The notes under the pieces: generated by a model | Told to the model about the DNA's origin: nothing | Databases searched by the model: none | What the model saw: the letters and a program-made list of their open reading frames with translations, nothing else | Assembly (NCBI RefSeq): GCF_014651855.1 | Contig: NZ_BMXR01000005.1 | Coordinates: 195,471-259,470, forward strand | DNA: 64,000 nucleotides | Direction of reading: 5' to 3' | Origin: Saccharospirillum salsuginis | GTDB lineage: Bacteria; Pseudomonadota; Gammaproteobacteria; Pseudomonadales; Natronospirillaceae | In this document: positions 34,701-42,631 of the stretch, one piece after another | How the letters are laid out: each line of letters begins with the position of its first letter | Numbering within the stretch: position 1 is the first letter of the stretch | Translations under genes and position numbers: made by a program

Positions 34701-37700
34701 ATGAGTCCTCAGATGTTGACCTGATTGATTGAAAACATAGTACTCGTCTCCCGTGTCGCTTGGAATGGTAACTTCTTCACTCAAATTCCGGCCTATCGAC
34801 CGATGTATCCTGTATACGGATTCAGCTCCGTAAGCCTTGTAATTTGCGGCATAAATGGACCCATCGGGTGAAATCGCCATATCGAAAACACCTGCCATGC
34901 TGAAATCGCTAATCATGCGTGATTGGTATTGATTTACATCCTCGGACTTGTCTTTGTCTCCAGATATATAGGTCAAGAAGTTTCCGAAAAGGCCAGCAAT
35001 AAACGAACTCTCATATTTACCAAGGTTATCTTTTTTCTTAATTTTAAAATATGAATTGTCGCCCCCATCAATGGCAAATGCTTGTACTTCAAATTGTTCT
35101 CCGCCACTGAACAACGGATCTTGCTGTGAGTATCTATATAGCTGCCCCGATAGGGACACACGGTAAGCTTCCGTCCAAGATGTCCCCCATAGGCTCTGTT
35201 TCGTGACAAAAACTATAGATCCATCTGTCATCAGGTCCATGTCGATAATTGTTGGGAACGTATAATCTGTCGCCAGATCACCTTCCGATATTCCGCCATC
35301 AGACACATGGGTAGCACCATCACCGGCTACGGTAACTGTTAAACCACTGGGTAAGCGCCTTTTGATAACATTGTAAGTATTATTATATTTATCATCGGTA
35401 GTCACATAATAAATCGTAGTATCTTCATCAACCTTTATGTCTTTAGCAGGCTCACTTTCAACCTGAGTGATAATCCCACTGTCATCAATTTTCCGAACAC
35501 CATTCTCCAAATCGGCTAAGTAAATACTCCCATCCGGAGCTACATCGAAAGCGGGATCAGAAGACAGTAAGGCATCGACCGCAGCGCCTCCATTTCCCGA
35601 ACTCCCAGATGCATCGGGTTGGCCCGCAATATGGGTAGTGGAACCGTCCAGCGCCACTTTGCTTAGCATCGTGTTGTGTCCGACGTAAACGTCCCCATTC
35701 TCAGCTGCGGCTATATTCATAATGCTGCCATATACTCCTTCCTCAGGGTATTGGCTGATATCAAATACCGAGTGAGCCATCTTAGTTGCAATAAGCTTGC
35801 TATCGGCGATTCCATAATCCACCGAGCCAGATCCATATAGCAGAGCTCCCACTTTCGGTAACAGTTTGTGGTGAGGGCTTAAAGACCAATTGCCGATTTC
35901 AGTATCTGCTTTCGAAGTCGAGAACAAAGTTTTCTGCCACCTCTTCGCCATAGCGATACTGCTTGATTCCCTTGACCCAATGATTCTGGTCATATCACCT
36001 ACTGTGGCAAAGGCGGTTTCAAATGAAGCTGAAGACGCGTAATACTGTAATGGATAGCTATAAGATACAGTCACCTCTGCCATAGCATTGGCTAAGGTGC
36101 GACCATATCTATCCACTCCGTTCCATGTAAACACATGATTCTGATTGGGTGCCAAGTTTTCAAATACCCATTCATGTTCCTGGCCGGCAATTCTGATTGT
36201 TACTGTGGCCTGTGCCAGTACATTAGGTACTTCACTGCCAGTGATAGGTACTATCAGTCGACGATTCACCTGATACCCTTCAGCTCTATTGGTTCTGTAG
36301 TTGAGCGTAAAAGGTGTACCCGAAATGGGGATGCTTTCTCCGAGAACTCCGCTTTGCACTTCGATGACACTGCCACATTCTTTGTCACAGTCTTTTGAAT
36401 CAGGGGTCGAGTCCCCTGGCAACTCTCCAGGAGGAGGTTCCGCACCCGCTGGCGGGCCATAAGGCCAATTACAATCCCATGGTGTAAAATGATCAATCGG
36501 GGTTCGCCATAGCGATTTGCCAACCTCGTATGTCTCAGCCAGGTATGTTAATTCAGCTTCACTGACATGCAATTCCGCCAGTTCATTTGCAGTAGCGGCA
36601 TTGCCTTCTCCATATACATCCAATACGGCTTGGCCGTTTTGAATGCCTATGATCTCAATAACCCTTCCGTTCTCAGCCGGTATCCACGCGCTACTTTCGC
36701 GGTCGAACCAGCCAACCGGCACTACCTCTCCGGTAGGGAAGCCTAGGAAGTTGTCTACGTAAAACGGCAGCTTTTGGTTAAAATCCACCCGACTGGCGCC
36801 GAGGGTCAGGGCTTCATCCACGCTCAATTCAACCGCATAGGTGTAGGCTGAGGTTGGCGGCAATTCGCCTGGCATAGCCTGAGGACCGTTGTCACCGACG
36901 GTGTATTCGGTGGCGCGTACATTCAAGTTGGTCAATGCCTGGGTACTGCCGTCCGGCAACGTCACTGTGGCTTCAGTACCTCGCGGGAACAGGACGGTAG
37001 CCTGTCGGCTACCGTCTATGTCGGTTTGCACGCTGCCCTGAGCGGCTTGTAGAGGCGCATCGCTGGTCAGATCCACCATAGTTACTTCTGGATCGAGCGG
37101 AATCATGACGATGTCGTCAGCGATCACATAATCGTCCCAGGGAGTTTCGACTTTACGCTGTACGGGGAGATAACCCGGCTTGTCATAGTTAATAAACAGC
37201 GATCCACCACCATTCACTACCAAGTCGAACTCACCATCAGCCCGACTCAGTGTCTGGCCGAACTCGTCGTGGCCCTTTATGGTGACGGTCACGCCCGGCA
37301 AGGGGTTGTTGTCGCGGTCCAGAACCCGGCCGCGGATGACAGCGGCGCGGCGTTCTTCGATGGTGCCTTCGGCCACGCCGGTCTGGATCGGGTTGGCGCT
37401 GGTGTAGAGGAAGGCGGTGGCGTCCAGCAAGCTGGTGCTCGGGTTGTCCAGCAGCGGGGCAACATCGGCCGGATCCGGCGGTAAATCACCACCGGGGTCG
37501 GGTTTTTCGACGATGACCACCTGAATACCGATGGTGGCGTTACCGTTGGCGTCGGTGGCGATCCAGGTTACTTCGGTTTCGCCAACCGGAAACAGGTCCG
37601 GGGCGTCGTTGGTGAGCGACACCGGCTCGAACAGATCGGAAGTTGTGGGCTGGCCCAGGTCGACGGTGACGGGTTCGTCGCTGACGGTGATGATGTTGTC

Positions 37701-38642
37701 CGGTACGGTCAGGCTTGGCGGCGTGGTGTCCTGAACGGTGATAGCCTGAGTATCAGTACCCGTGTTGCCGGCGCTGTCCGTCGCACTCCAGGTGACAGTG
37801 TGGTCGCCCAGGGCGAAGGGACCGATCGTGTCGGCCGTCGGTGTGAGTGCGCCATCGCGGTCGTCCGTGGCAGTGGCCTCGCCCAGGTCGACGGGGGTCA
37901 GTTCGGCGGTGGCCTCCACTTCCAGGTCGGCCGGGGCCGTCAACGTGGGTGGGGTGGTGTCCGCCGGGGGAACATCCGCCTTATCGACGGTTAGATGGAA
38001 GCGTCGCTCATCAAAGGCGCCTCTGCCATCGCTAACGTGAACAATGAATTCGGAAGTACCCGGTTCGGCCGGGGTCCAGCTCAGAAGGCCGGCGTTCGCG
38101 TCGATGGTCAGGCCATCCGGAGCGTCGATCAGTCGGAAGGTGAGGGTGTCTTCGGCGTTACTGTCTTCCGCTTCGATGGCAGCGGTATAGGCCTGGTTGG
38201 CGGTGGCATCAGGCAAGCCAGTGGTGAGAATCTGTGGTACATGGTTGCCAGTGGCCCGGTCGTAGGTGGCCGCCGTGGCTTCGTTGGACTGGCACAGGTT
38301 TTGGCCTTGCTTATCCCGTTCGGTTACAACCCAGTAGTAGCGAGTACCGGTTTCGAGCCCTTTGTCCAAATAAGTGGAATAATCGCTGTCAGTCACGCCC
38401 ACGGGTTCATAAGGGCCGCCGCCTACTGAGCTTCGGTAGACGCCGTACTCAGAAGCACCTATATCCGTCCAGGTCAGGCTGGCCTTCACCATTTTTGCTC
38501 TGGCGGACAAATCGGTCAGGTCTTCACAGGCCGGAGTCGATGTGTCCAGATCGGGGATACAGGCCGCCAGTATAGGTAAAGCGGTTGCCAGGGTAAGGGC
38601 ATGCATCCAACGTGGGGTTGCGGGGGCTAGAATCCTTTTCAT
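31743..38642 (-). CDS. Giant RHS/YD-repeat lipoprotein with Ig-like, NHL and RHS-core domains (teneurin-like layout)
   Basis: 2299 residues from ATG 38642, chosen because it starts a signal peptide ending in the lipobox LPILAAC (Cys28); an upstream start at 38717 would bury it. In order: a fibronectin-III-like domain (~30-120), a cadherin-like He_PIG domain (~130-215), two HYR-like domains (~220-400), a carboxypeptidase-regulatory-like domain (RGRVLDRDNNPLPGVTVTIKG), beta-rich segments with a Cys cluster (DCDKECGS), NHL-type repeats (IAAAENGDVYVGHN, FDVAPDGSIYLADLENGVRK), many YD repeats, and the RHS core YDPEIGRWTTKDPIDFEGG...YIDPEG near residue 2178. A ~120-residue Gly/Ala-rich tail follows. 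It should be exported and anchored at the cell surface or periplasm. Tail function unknown. Confidence 0.88.
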   Translation of the reverse strand: MKRILAPATPRWMHALTLATALPILAACIPDLDTSTPACEDLTDLSARAKMVKASLTWTDIGASEYGVYRSSVGGGPYEPVGVTDSDYSTYLDKGLETGTRYYWVVTERDKQGQNLCQSNEATAATYDRATGNHVPQILTTGLPDATANQAYTAAIEAEDSNAEDTLTFRLIDAPDGLTIDANAGLLSWTPAEPGTSEFIVHVSDGRGAFDERRFHLTVDKADVPPADTTPPTLTAPADLEVEATAELTPVDLGEATATDDRDGALTPTADTIGPFALGDHTVTWSATDSAGNTGTDTQAITVQDTTPPSLTVPDNIITVSDEPVTVDLGQPTTSDLFEPVSLTNDAPDLFPVGETEVTWIATDANGNATIGIQVVIVEKPDPGGDLPPDPADVAPLLDNPSTSLLDATAFLYTSANPIQTGVAEGTIEERRAAVIRGRVLDRDNNPLPGVTVTIKGHDEFGQTLSRADGEFDLVVNGGGSLFINYDKPGYLPVQRKVETPWDDYVIADDIVMIPLDPEVTMVDLTSDAPLQAAQGSVQTDIDGSRQATVLFPRGTEATVTLPDGSTQALTNLNVRATEYTVGDNGPQAMPGELPPTSAYTYAVELSVDEALTLGASRVDFNQKLPFYVDNFLGFPTGEVVPVGWFDRESSAWIPAENGRVIEIIGIQNGQAVLDVYGEGNAATANELAELHVSEAELTYLAETYEVGKSLWRTPIDHFTPWDCNWPYGPPAGAEPPPGELPGDSTPDSKDCDKECGSVIEVQSGVLGESIPISGTPFTLNYRTNRAEGYQVNRRLIVPITGSEVPNVLAQATVTIRIAGQEHEWVFENLAPNQNHVFTWNGVDRYGRTLANAMAEVTVSYSYPLQYYASSASFETAFATVGDMTRIIGSRESSSIAMAKRWQKTLFSTSKADTEIGNWSLSPHHKLLPKVGALLYGSGSVDYGIADSKLIATKMAHSVFDISQYPEEGVYGSIMNIAAAENGDVYVGHNTMLSKVALDGSTTHIAGQPDASGSSGNGGAAVDALLSSDPAFDVAPDGSIYLADLENGVRKIDDSGIITQVESEPAKDIKVDEDTTIYYVTTDDKYNNTYNVIKRRLPSGLTVTVAGDGATHVSDGGISEGDLATDYTFPTIIDMDLMTDGSIVFVTKQSLWGTSWTEAYRVSLSGQLYRYSQQDPLFSGGEQFEVQAFAIDGGDNSYFKIKKKDNLGKYESSFIAGLFGNFLTYISGDKDKSEDVNQYQSRMISDFSMAGVFDMAISPDGSIYAANYKAYGAESVYRIHRSIGRNLSEEVTIPSDTGDEYYVFNQSGQHLRTHDGFTDQQLYAFAYNELGSIVSITDQFGQVTHIERDTDDRPTAIVSPYGQRTSLDLNSSGYLTFVSDPVGRTYNMVYKANGLLESFSKPGGQSNTFRFDDAGRLVKDTDPLLGGWLLNRSEWESGYKIGMTSGEGRVKEYAVDMELDGAQTSTLTLPSGSVKAKERHINGNRTIDYPNGTVLNIKNGFDPRFDSDVTYVKESDTITPAGLVMNIAESRTIESSVESDEAFSVFTREITINDRTIVQSYDRASNSWSTTKSSGITSSSQLNDIGLLSEYSLSGIAAINYHYDSRGRLDELNQGGTSGRTSVFGYDSWGYLNKMTDSRGRTVSYVNNEVGLVQQQTNPDGSVVEYDYDLNGNLNEIRLPSGDLHTFRYTAVDKQKQYLPPNPDDDATDAPIGNGHPTTQYQYNLDKQLEAVIRPDGMLIDYVYNDTTGQLTDILIPEGSYQYGYYGENDAFNSGQLETLTAPGGQQTGYQYDGFLLTDVTWSGSIVGTLGYEYNNYFEPVTQTVNGNGLTLSYNQDGQLTGAGDLSIDYVAENGLLDGTTLGGLTTDRTYNNFGELANYTASNSAGSLYQYTLHRDEVGRIVGKTETLGGNTTEYEYNFDQNDRLVSVTENGAAIQTWDYDANGNRTHEGGASVATYDAQNRLIRYKENEYRYTANGELTEKIDTATNKSTQFDYDAFSNLRSVTLPDGTNIEYVIDGQNRRVGKLRNGTMEQGFLYQGQLNPVAELDQNNQIKARFVYGHKRNVPAYMIKDGIDFRIISDHLGSVRLVINASTGEIAQRMDYDAWGNVITDTNPGFQPFGYAGGIYDRDTGLTRFGARDYDPEIGRWTTKDPIDFEGGLNNYSYVSNDPINYIDPEGKFLFVPLISAGVGAVIHGYTMYQNGGSLGEVVGAAAMGAATNIVPGGVLLKGSMSAYGNMISQAYDPCFGGLEDMDWSQAAAAGALGAAGFRPFQPTTVAGSIANEAAGQVVDGAIAEQF

Positions 38643-38926
38643 GTCGTGATGTCTCGCACTGCTGTCCAATCGAAGGGGCCGGAACGCTTTCGGAAACCGG
38701 CGATGAGCGCCATACACCGTTCCATCGCCCTGTAGGCTTCGATGGATGGCTGAACGATCAACCTGCTTTGCTCAGGGGGGTCTTGAGGGGAGGGATACCG
38801 GGTCCGTCCCTGTGCCACTGTCCCGATATCGCTGGGGAGTTGACTGTCCTTTAATTGACGTTTTGCTTACGTCGGCGCGACCTTATTAGGTGAATGAAGG
38901 GTCTAGCAAGGGTGGCACTGGATTAA

Positions 38927-38942
38927 TGTGAAATGCATCACA
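38927..38942. promoter_or_regulatory. CRP (cAMP receptor protein) binding site
   Basis: TGTGA-AATGCA-TCACA is a perfect two-half-site match to the CRP consensus TGTGA-n6-TCACA. It is about 285 bases upstream of the RHS start and 170 bases upstream of pilS, so either could be the target. Confidence 0.65.
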
Positions 38943-39011
38943 GTAACTGGGTAAGAAAAGACAGGGTGTCATGTTTGTTTTGGTGGGCGGCCGTGATGGG
39001 TCCGTCGCCTC

Positions 39012-39038
39012 CGGTTGCGCAGGGCCTGCGCTCCTACA
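39012..39038. repeat. REP-like palindrome
   Basis: GGTTGCGCAGGGCCTGCGCTCCTACAG, inverted relative to the copy at 21858 (GTAGGAGCGCAGGC...). Extragenic, upstream of pilS. Confidence 0.6.
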
Positions 39039-39112
39039 GGTGAGGGCGTCGCCTCTATCAAGCCGGGGGGCTGGCTGTATATACTGTCGGTAAAATCCGA
39101 CACGGCCCAGGC

Positions 39113-40687
39113 ATGATATTCTCGCCCCAATACCCGAGCTACCGGCGACAACAGATCCTCTTTTTCTACGGCATTTATCGGTTAATGCTGGCCAGTGCCC
39201 TGTCGGTGCTGGCCCTGTTACCGGATCAGATCATGCCTGCCCTGCCCGGGCTGAACCCGGAATCCTTCCTGTATGCCTCACTGTCGTACGTCACTATTTG
39301 CATCATCGGCCTGGTTGTTACAGTGCGAGGCCAGTTGAGCGGCACGCCGACGTTGGTGTTGCTGCTGACCGACCTGATGATGCAGTCGTTGATTCTGCAT
39401 TATTGGGGCGGTGTCGGAACGGGTTTCGGCAACCTGATGATTGTCAGTGTGGCCATCGGCAGTTTGCTGTTGCCGTTGCAGCAAAGCCTGCTGGTCGCGG
39501 CGGTCGCGGCTTCCGGTGCGGTCTATACCGAGATACTGGCCGCCGGAGGCGAAGGCGACCGCGCCTTGTTCCAGGCTGCGTTGCTCGGTGTGGCATTTTT
39601 CGCCATCACCTTATTATTGCAATACCTGACATCCCGGGTCCGGTCCACGGAACAACTGGCCAAAGCCCAGGCCGATACCATTCTGGATTTGCGGCATCTG
39701 AACGAATTGATCGTCCAGCGCATGCGGACCGGCATCATCGTCACGACCTGGGAAGGCGCCATACGGCTGATGAACGATGCCGCCCGTGACATGCTGGGCA
39801 TGACCGAACAACGGGCGTTCTGGCTGCCCCATCCGATCCAGCAACGGCTGGAAACGTGGCAGGCCGAACCATCCCTACGGCCGGAACCGCTGCAAATGGA
39901 CAGCGACCACCCCGAGGTGCAGATCAACTTCGCGCCGTTGCAGGACTCCCCCCAGTGCGACCTGATCCTGTTCATTGAGGACACCGGGCGCATGCAGCAA
40001 CAGGCACAACACTTGAAACTGGCCTCGCTGGGACGACTGACGGCGTCCATTGCGCATGAAATACGCAATCCGTTGGGTGCCATCAGCCATGCCGCTCAGC
40101 TATTGGATGAGGCTCCCGGGTTGGAAGACGGCGATCGTCGACTGCTGGAGATCATCAACAACCACAGTCATCGCATCAACGAGATCATCAACAACATTCT
40201 CCGGCTGTCCCGACGCGAGGGTATCGAGACAGCCGAATGGACTCTGAAAGACTTCGTCGATCAATGTGTGACCGAATATCGCCAGGGACGAACCCAGTCA
40301 GACACCATTGATGCACAGGGCAACGAGGAGGTACGGATTCGCATCGATGCCAATCGCATGAAACAGGTGCTGCACAACCTCATCGACAACGGCCTGCGAT
40401 ACAGTGAACTCCAAACCGGATCACGGTTTCTGCGCCTGGAATGGGGTACACTACCGGATACCGAACAACCCTACCTTGATGTACAGGACAAGGGGCCGGG
40501 CATCCCCCCCGAGCAGGCCAAGCATCTGTTTGAACCCTTCTACACGACCGAGTCGACCGGCACCGGACTGGGGTTGTATATTGCCAAAGAGCTGTCGGAA
40601 GCCAACCGGGCACGACTGTTTTATATCGATCGCCCCGAAGGGGCCTGTTTCAGAATCGTTTTCGCTCACGCTGCTGTACAGGAATAA
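39113..40687 (+). CDS. pilS: Type IV pilus sensor histidine kinase PilS
   Basis: 524 residues. Six N-terminal membrane helices (residues ~20-185, e.g. TPTLVLLLTDLMMQSLILHY) are followed by a PAS-like linker (GIIVTTWEGAIRLMNDAARD), then the H-box SIAHEIRNPLGAISHAAQLL and the ATPase boxes N (LHNLIDNGLRYS), G1 (VQDKGPGIPP), F (LFEPFYTTES) and G2 (GTGLGLYIAKEL). PilS senses pilin levels in the membrane and controls phosphorylation of PilR. The pilR gene follows after 20 bases. Confidence 0.95.
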   Translation: MIFSPQYPSYRRQQILFFYGIYRLMLASALSVLALLPDQIMPALPGLNPESFLYASLSYVTICIIGLVVTVRGQLSGTPTLVLLLTDLMMQSLILHYWGGVGTGFGNLMIVSVAIGSLLLPLQQSLLVAAVAASGAVYTEILAAGGEGDRALFQAALLGVAFFAITLLLQYLTSRVRSTEQLAKAQADTILDLRHLNELIVQRMRTGIIVTTWEGAIRLMNDAARDMLGMTEQRAFWLPHPIQQRLETWQAEPSLRPEPLQMDSDHPEVQINFAPLQDSPQCDLILFIEDTGRMQQQAQHLKLASLGRLTASIAHEIRNPLGAISHAAQLLDEAPGLEDGDRRLLEIINNHSHRINEIINNILRLSRREGIETAEWTLKDFVDQCVTEYRQGRTQSDTIDAQGNEEVRIRIDANRMKQVLHNLIDNGLRYSELQTGSRFLRLEWGTLPDTEQPYLDVQDKGPGIPPEQAKHLFEPFYTTESTGTGLGLYIAKELSEANRARLFYIDRPEGACFRIVFAHAAVQE

Positions 40688-40707
40688 CAATGGAGAGCAT
40701 GAGGACC

Positions 40708-42081
40708 ATGGCCTATCAACGCGTACTCATTGTCGATGACGAACCGGACATTCGGGAACTGCTCGAACTGACGCTGATGCGCATGGGTCTAGACACATTC
40801 AGTGTACCGGACTTGAAATCGGCCATTCGCCAGATCGACCAGGAAGCCTACGACCTCTGCCTGACCGACATGCGCCTGCCCGATGGCAAAGGACTTGAGC
40901 TGGTCAAATACATCCAGCATAAGCGTCCGGATACCCCAGTAGCCGTCATTACGGCCTATGGCAATATGGAACTGGCCATTGAATCCCTGAAAGCGGGCGC
41001 TTTCGATTTCGTCTCCAAACCGGTCGAGATCGACCGGTTACGCAGCCTGGTCAACCAAGCGCTTAAAATCAGCCAGCAACCCAAAGCCAACGGTAATGGC
41101 AATGGCCCGGAGCCGCCCGTCATGGTCGGCGAATCCCAGGCGATGCATTCCTTGCAGAACAAGATTCGCAAGGTCGCGCGCAGTCAGGCGCCGGTATTCA
41201 TCCAGGGCGAGTCTGGTACCGGCAAGGAACTCGTCGCCCGTCAGATTCACGCACTGGGCCCACGGGCCGAAGCCCCCTTCGTACCCGTCAACTGTGGCGC
41301 CATTCCCAGCGAATTGATGGAAAGCGAATTCTTCGGTCACAAAAAGGGGTCCTTCACCGGCGCCAATGAAGACAAAGCTGGGTTCTTCCAGGCCGCGAAC
41401 GGCGGCACTCTTTTCCTTGACGAAGTGGCCGACCTGCCGCTGGCCATGCAGGTGAAACTGCTGCGGTCGATTCAGGAAAAGAAGGTACGGCCGATTGGCA
41501 GCCAGAACGAAGTGTCCGTGGATGTGCGCATACTGAGCGCCACGCACAAGAATCTGGAAGCCCTGGTCGCCAACGGCGACTTCCGGCAGGACCTGTTTTA
41601 TCGGATCAATGTGATTAACCTGGAAGTGCCGGCGCTGCGCGAACGAACGGAAGACATTCCGTTGCTGTGCCAGAGGATTTTGGCGCGGATTGCGGAGTCC
41701 TATGAATTGCCGCCGGCACGCCTGGATCGAGGTGCTGAAGAAGCGCTTAAGGAATATCCGTTTCCGGGGAATGTGCGGGAGTTGGAGAACATTCTCGAGC
41801 GGGCGTATACGTTGTGTGAGGATGATCGAATCGGGTTGCGTGACTTAAACCTAAACTCGGATTCGACCAACGTCATTGCGAACGGAATGCCCAGTCTTTC
41901 AGATACCAGACCACAACGCCCTGCGGATATGAACCTTGAAGAATACTTGATGGAAATTGAAAGAGAGGCCGTAGAACAAGCCTTGGAAGAAACTCGGTGG
42001 AACCGAACCGCAGCGGCGAAAAAGTTGGGAATAACTTTTAGGGCACTGCGGTATCGACTGAAAAAACTGGGTATCGATTGA
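40708..42081 (+). CDS. pilR: Type IV pilus response regulator PilR (sigma-54 activator)
   Basis: 457 residues from ATG 40708, preceded by GAGGA; this aligns MAYQRVLIVDDEPDIREL with known PilR starts (an ATG at 40690 is also in frame). The receiver domain has the DD and CLTDMRLPDG phosphorylation site; the AAA+ domain has Walker A GESGTGKEL, the sigma-54 contact motif ESEFFGHKKGSFTGA (GAFTGA with S for A), and LFLDEVADLPLAMQVKLLRS. The C-terminal Fis-type helix-turn-helix is NRTAAAKKLGITFRALRYRL. It activates pilin transcription with RpoN. It converges on pilE with a 9-base gap. Confidence 0.95.
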   Translation: MAYQRVLIVDDEPDIRELLELTLMRMGLDTFSVPDLKSAIRQIDQEAYDLCLTDMRLPDGKGLELVKYIQHKRPDTPVAVITAYGNMELAIESLKAGAFDFVSKPVEIDRLRSLVNQALKISQQPKANGNGNGPEPPVMVGESQAMHSLQNKIRKVARSQAPVFIQGESGTGKELVARQIHALGPRAEAPFVPVNCGAIPSELMESEFFGHKKGSFTGANEDKAGFFQAANGGTLFLDEVADLPLAMQVKLLRSIQEKKVRPIGSQNEVSVDVRILSATHKNLEALVANGDFRQDLFYRINVINLEVPALRERTEDIPLLCQRILARIAESYELPPARLDRGAEEALKEYPFPGNVRELENILERAYTLCEDDRIGLRDLNLNSDSTNVIANGMPSLSDTRPQRPADMNLEEYLMEIEREAVEQALEETRWNRTAAAKKLGITFRALRYRLKKLGID

Positions 42082-42090
42082 ACAATCGGA

Positions 42091-42621
42091 CTAGCTCTCC
42101 CAGCACTCGTCTCCCGAACCGGCTGTATTTTGAGACCCATCGGATTGGTAAGACCGTTTTCTCCCTACATTATCCAGCGTTAGCACGGCGCAATTTGTGT
42201 CTCCTACTTGTCCACCTGACGCCGTAGCGGCTAGTACAAAGCACCTTGGCCGATTACAACTCAGGGTGACCGCTGTGAACCCATTGGCAGTTGGAGTGGC
42301 GCCCGAAGCTGAATTGGTCGCTATCGACAACGCGTAATACCCACTTTCTGATGTGGCACCGCCCAGCTGTGAAGCGTTTGTCGTGTAGTTACCTGTACGA
42401 GTTAACACCCGCTCTTGATAATTAGCCGCTGTAGTCAGCATTACGTGAGCTTCCGAGCGTTTTGACTCCCGCGCATAGTTCTGATAGCTGGGCAGCGCTA
42501 CGGCAAAAATAATGCCCGCAATAGCAACCACCATCATTAGCTCGATCAGGGTAAACCCTTGAGACCCGGACCGGATAGGTCCGGGTGTATTAGTACTATA
42601 CTTTCCCAACATTGCAGGCAT
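42091..42621 (-). CDS. pilE: Minor type IV pilin PilE
   Basis: 176 residues from ATG 42621 (GAGG 8 bases upstream). A long leader of about 20 residues ends at [21 protein letters not shown], the class IVa prepilin peptidase site with Glu5. The remaining globular domain has SNRP-like Cys pairs ([25 protein letters not shown]). It is the last gene of the pilus operon, the PilE position in Pseudomonas, with 10 bases after pilY1. It would join the minor-pilin tip complex in the inner membrane. Confidence 0.88.
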   Translation of the reverse strand: MPAMLGKYSTNTPGPIRSGSQGFTLIELMMVVAIAGIIFAVALPSYQNYARESKRSEAHVMLTTAANYQERVLTRTGNYTTNASQLGGATSESGYYALSIATNSASGATPTANGFTAVTLSCNRPRCFVLAATASGGQVGDTNCAVLTLDNVGRKRSYQSDGSQNTAGSGDECWES

Positions 42622-42631
42622 CACTCAAACC

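Larger units (their letters stand above)
38643..39112. other. Divergent control region between the RHS gene and pilS
   Basis: About 470 bases without a gene. It holds a perfect CRP palindrome (38927-38942), a REP-like palindrome (39012-39038) and a G-rich stretch near 38780-38800. Promoters for both the RHS gene (minus) and pilS (plus) should lie here; no textbook -35/-10 pair stands out. Confidence 0.6.

Noticed and set aside
38660..38870. A possible c-di-GMP (GEMM) riboswitch in the RHS leader
   Set aside because: Segments resembling GCACAGGG and GCAAAGC occur in order, but the required stems and tetraloop were not found; a covariance search would be needed.
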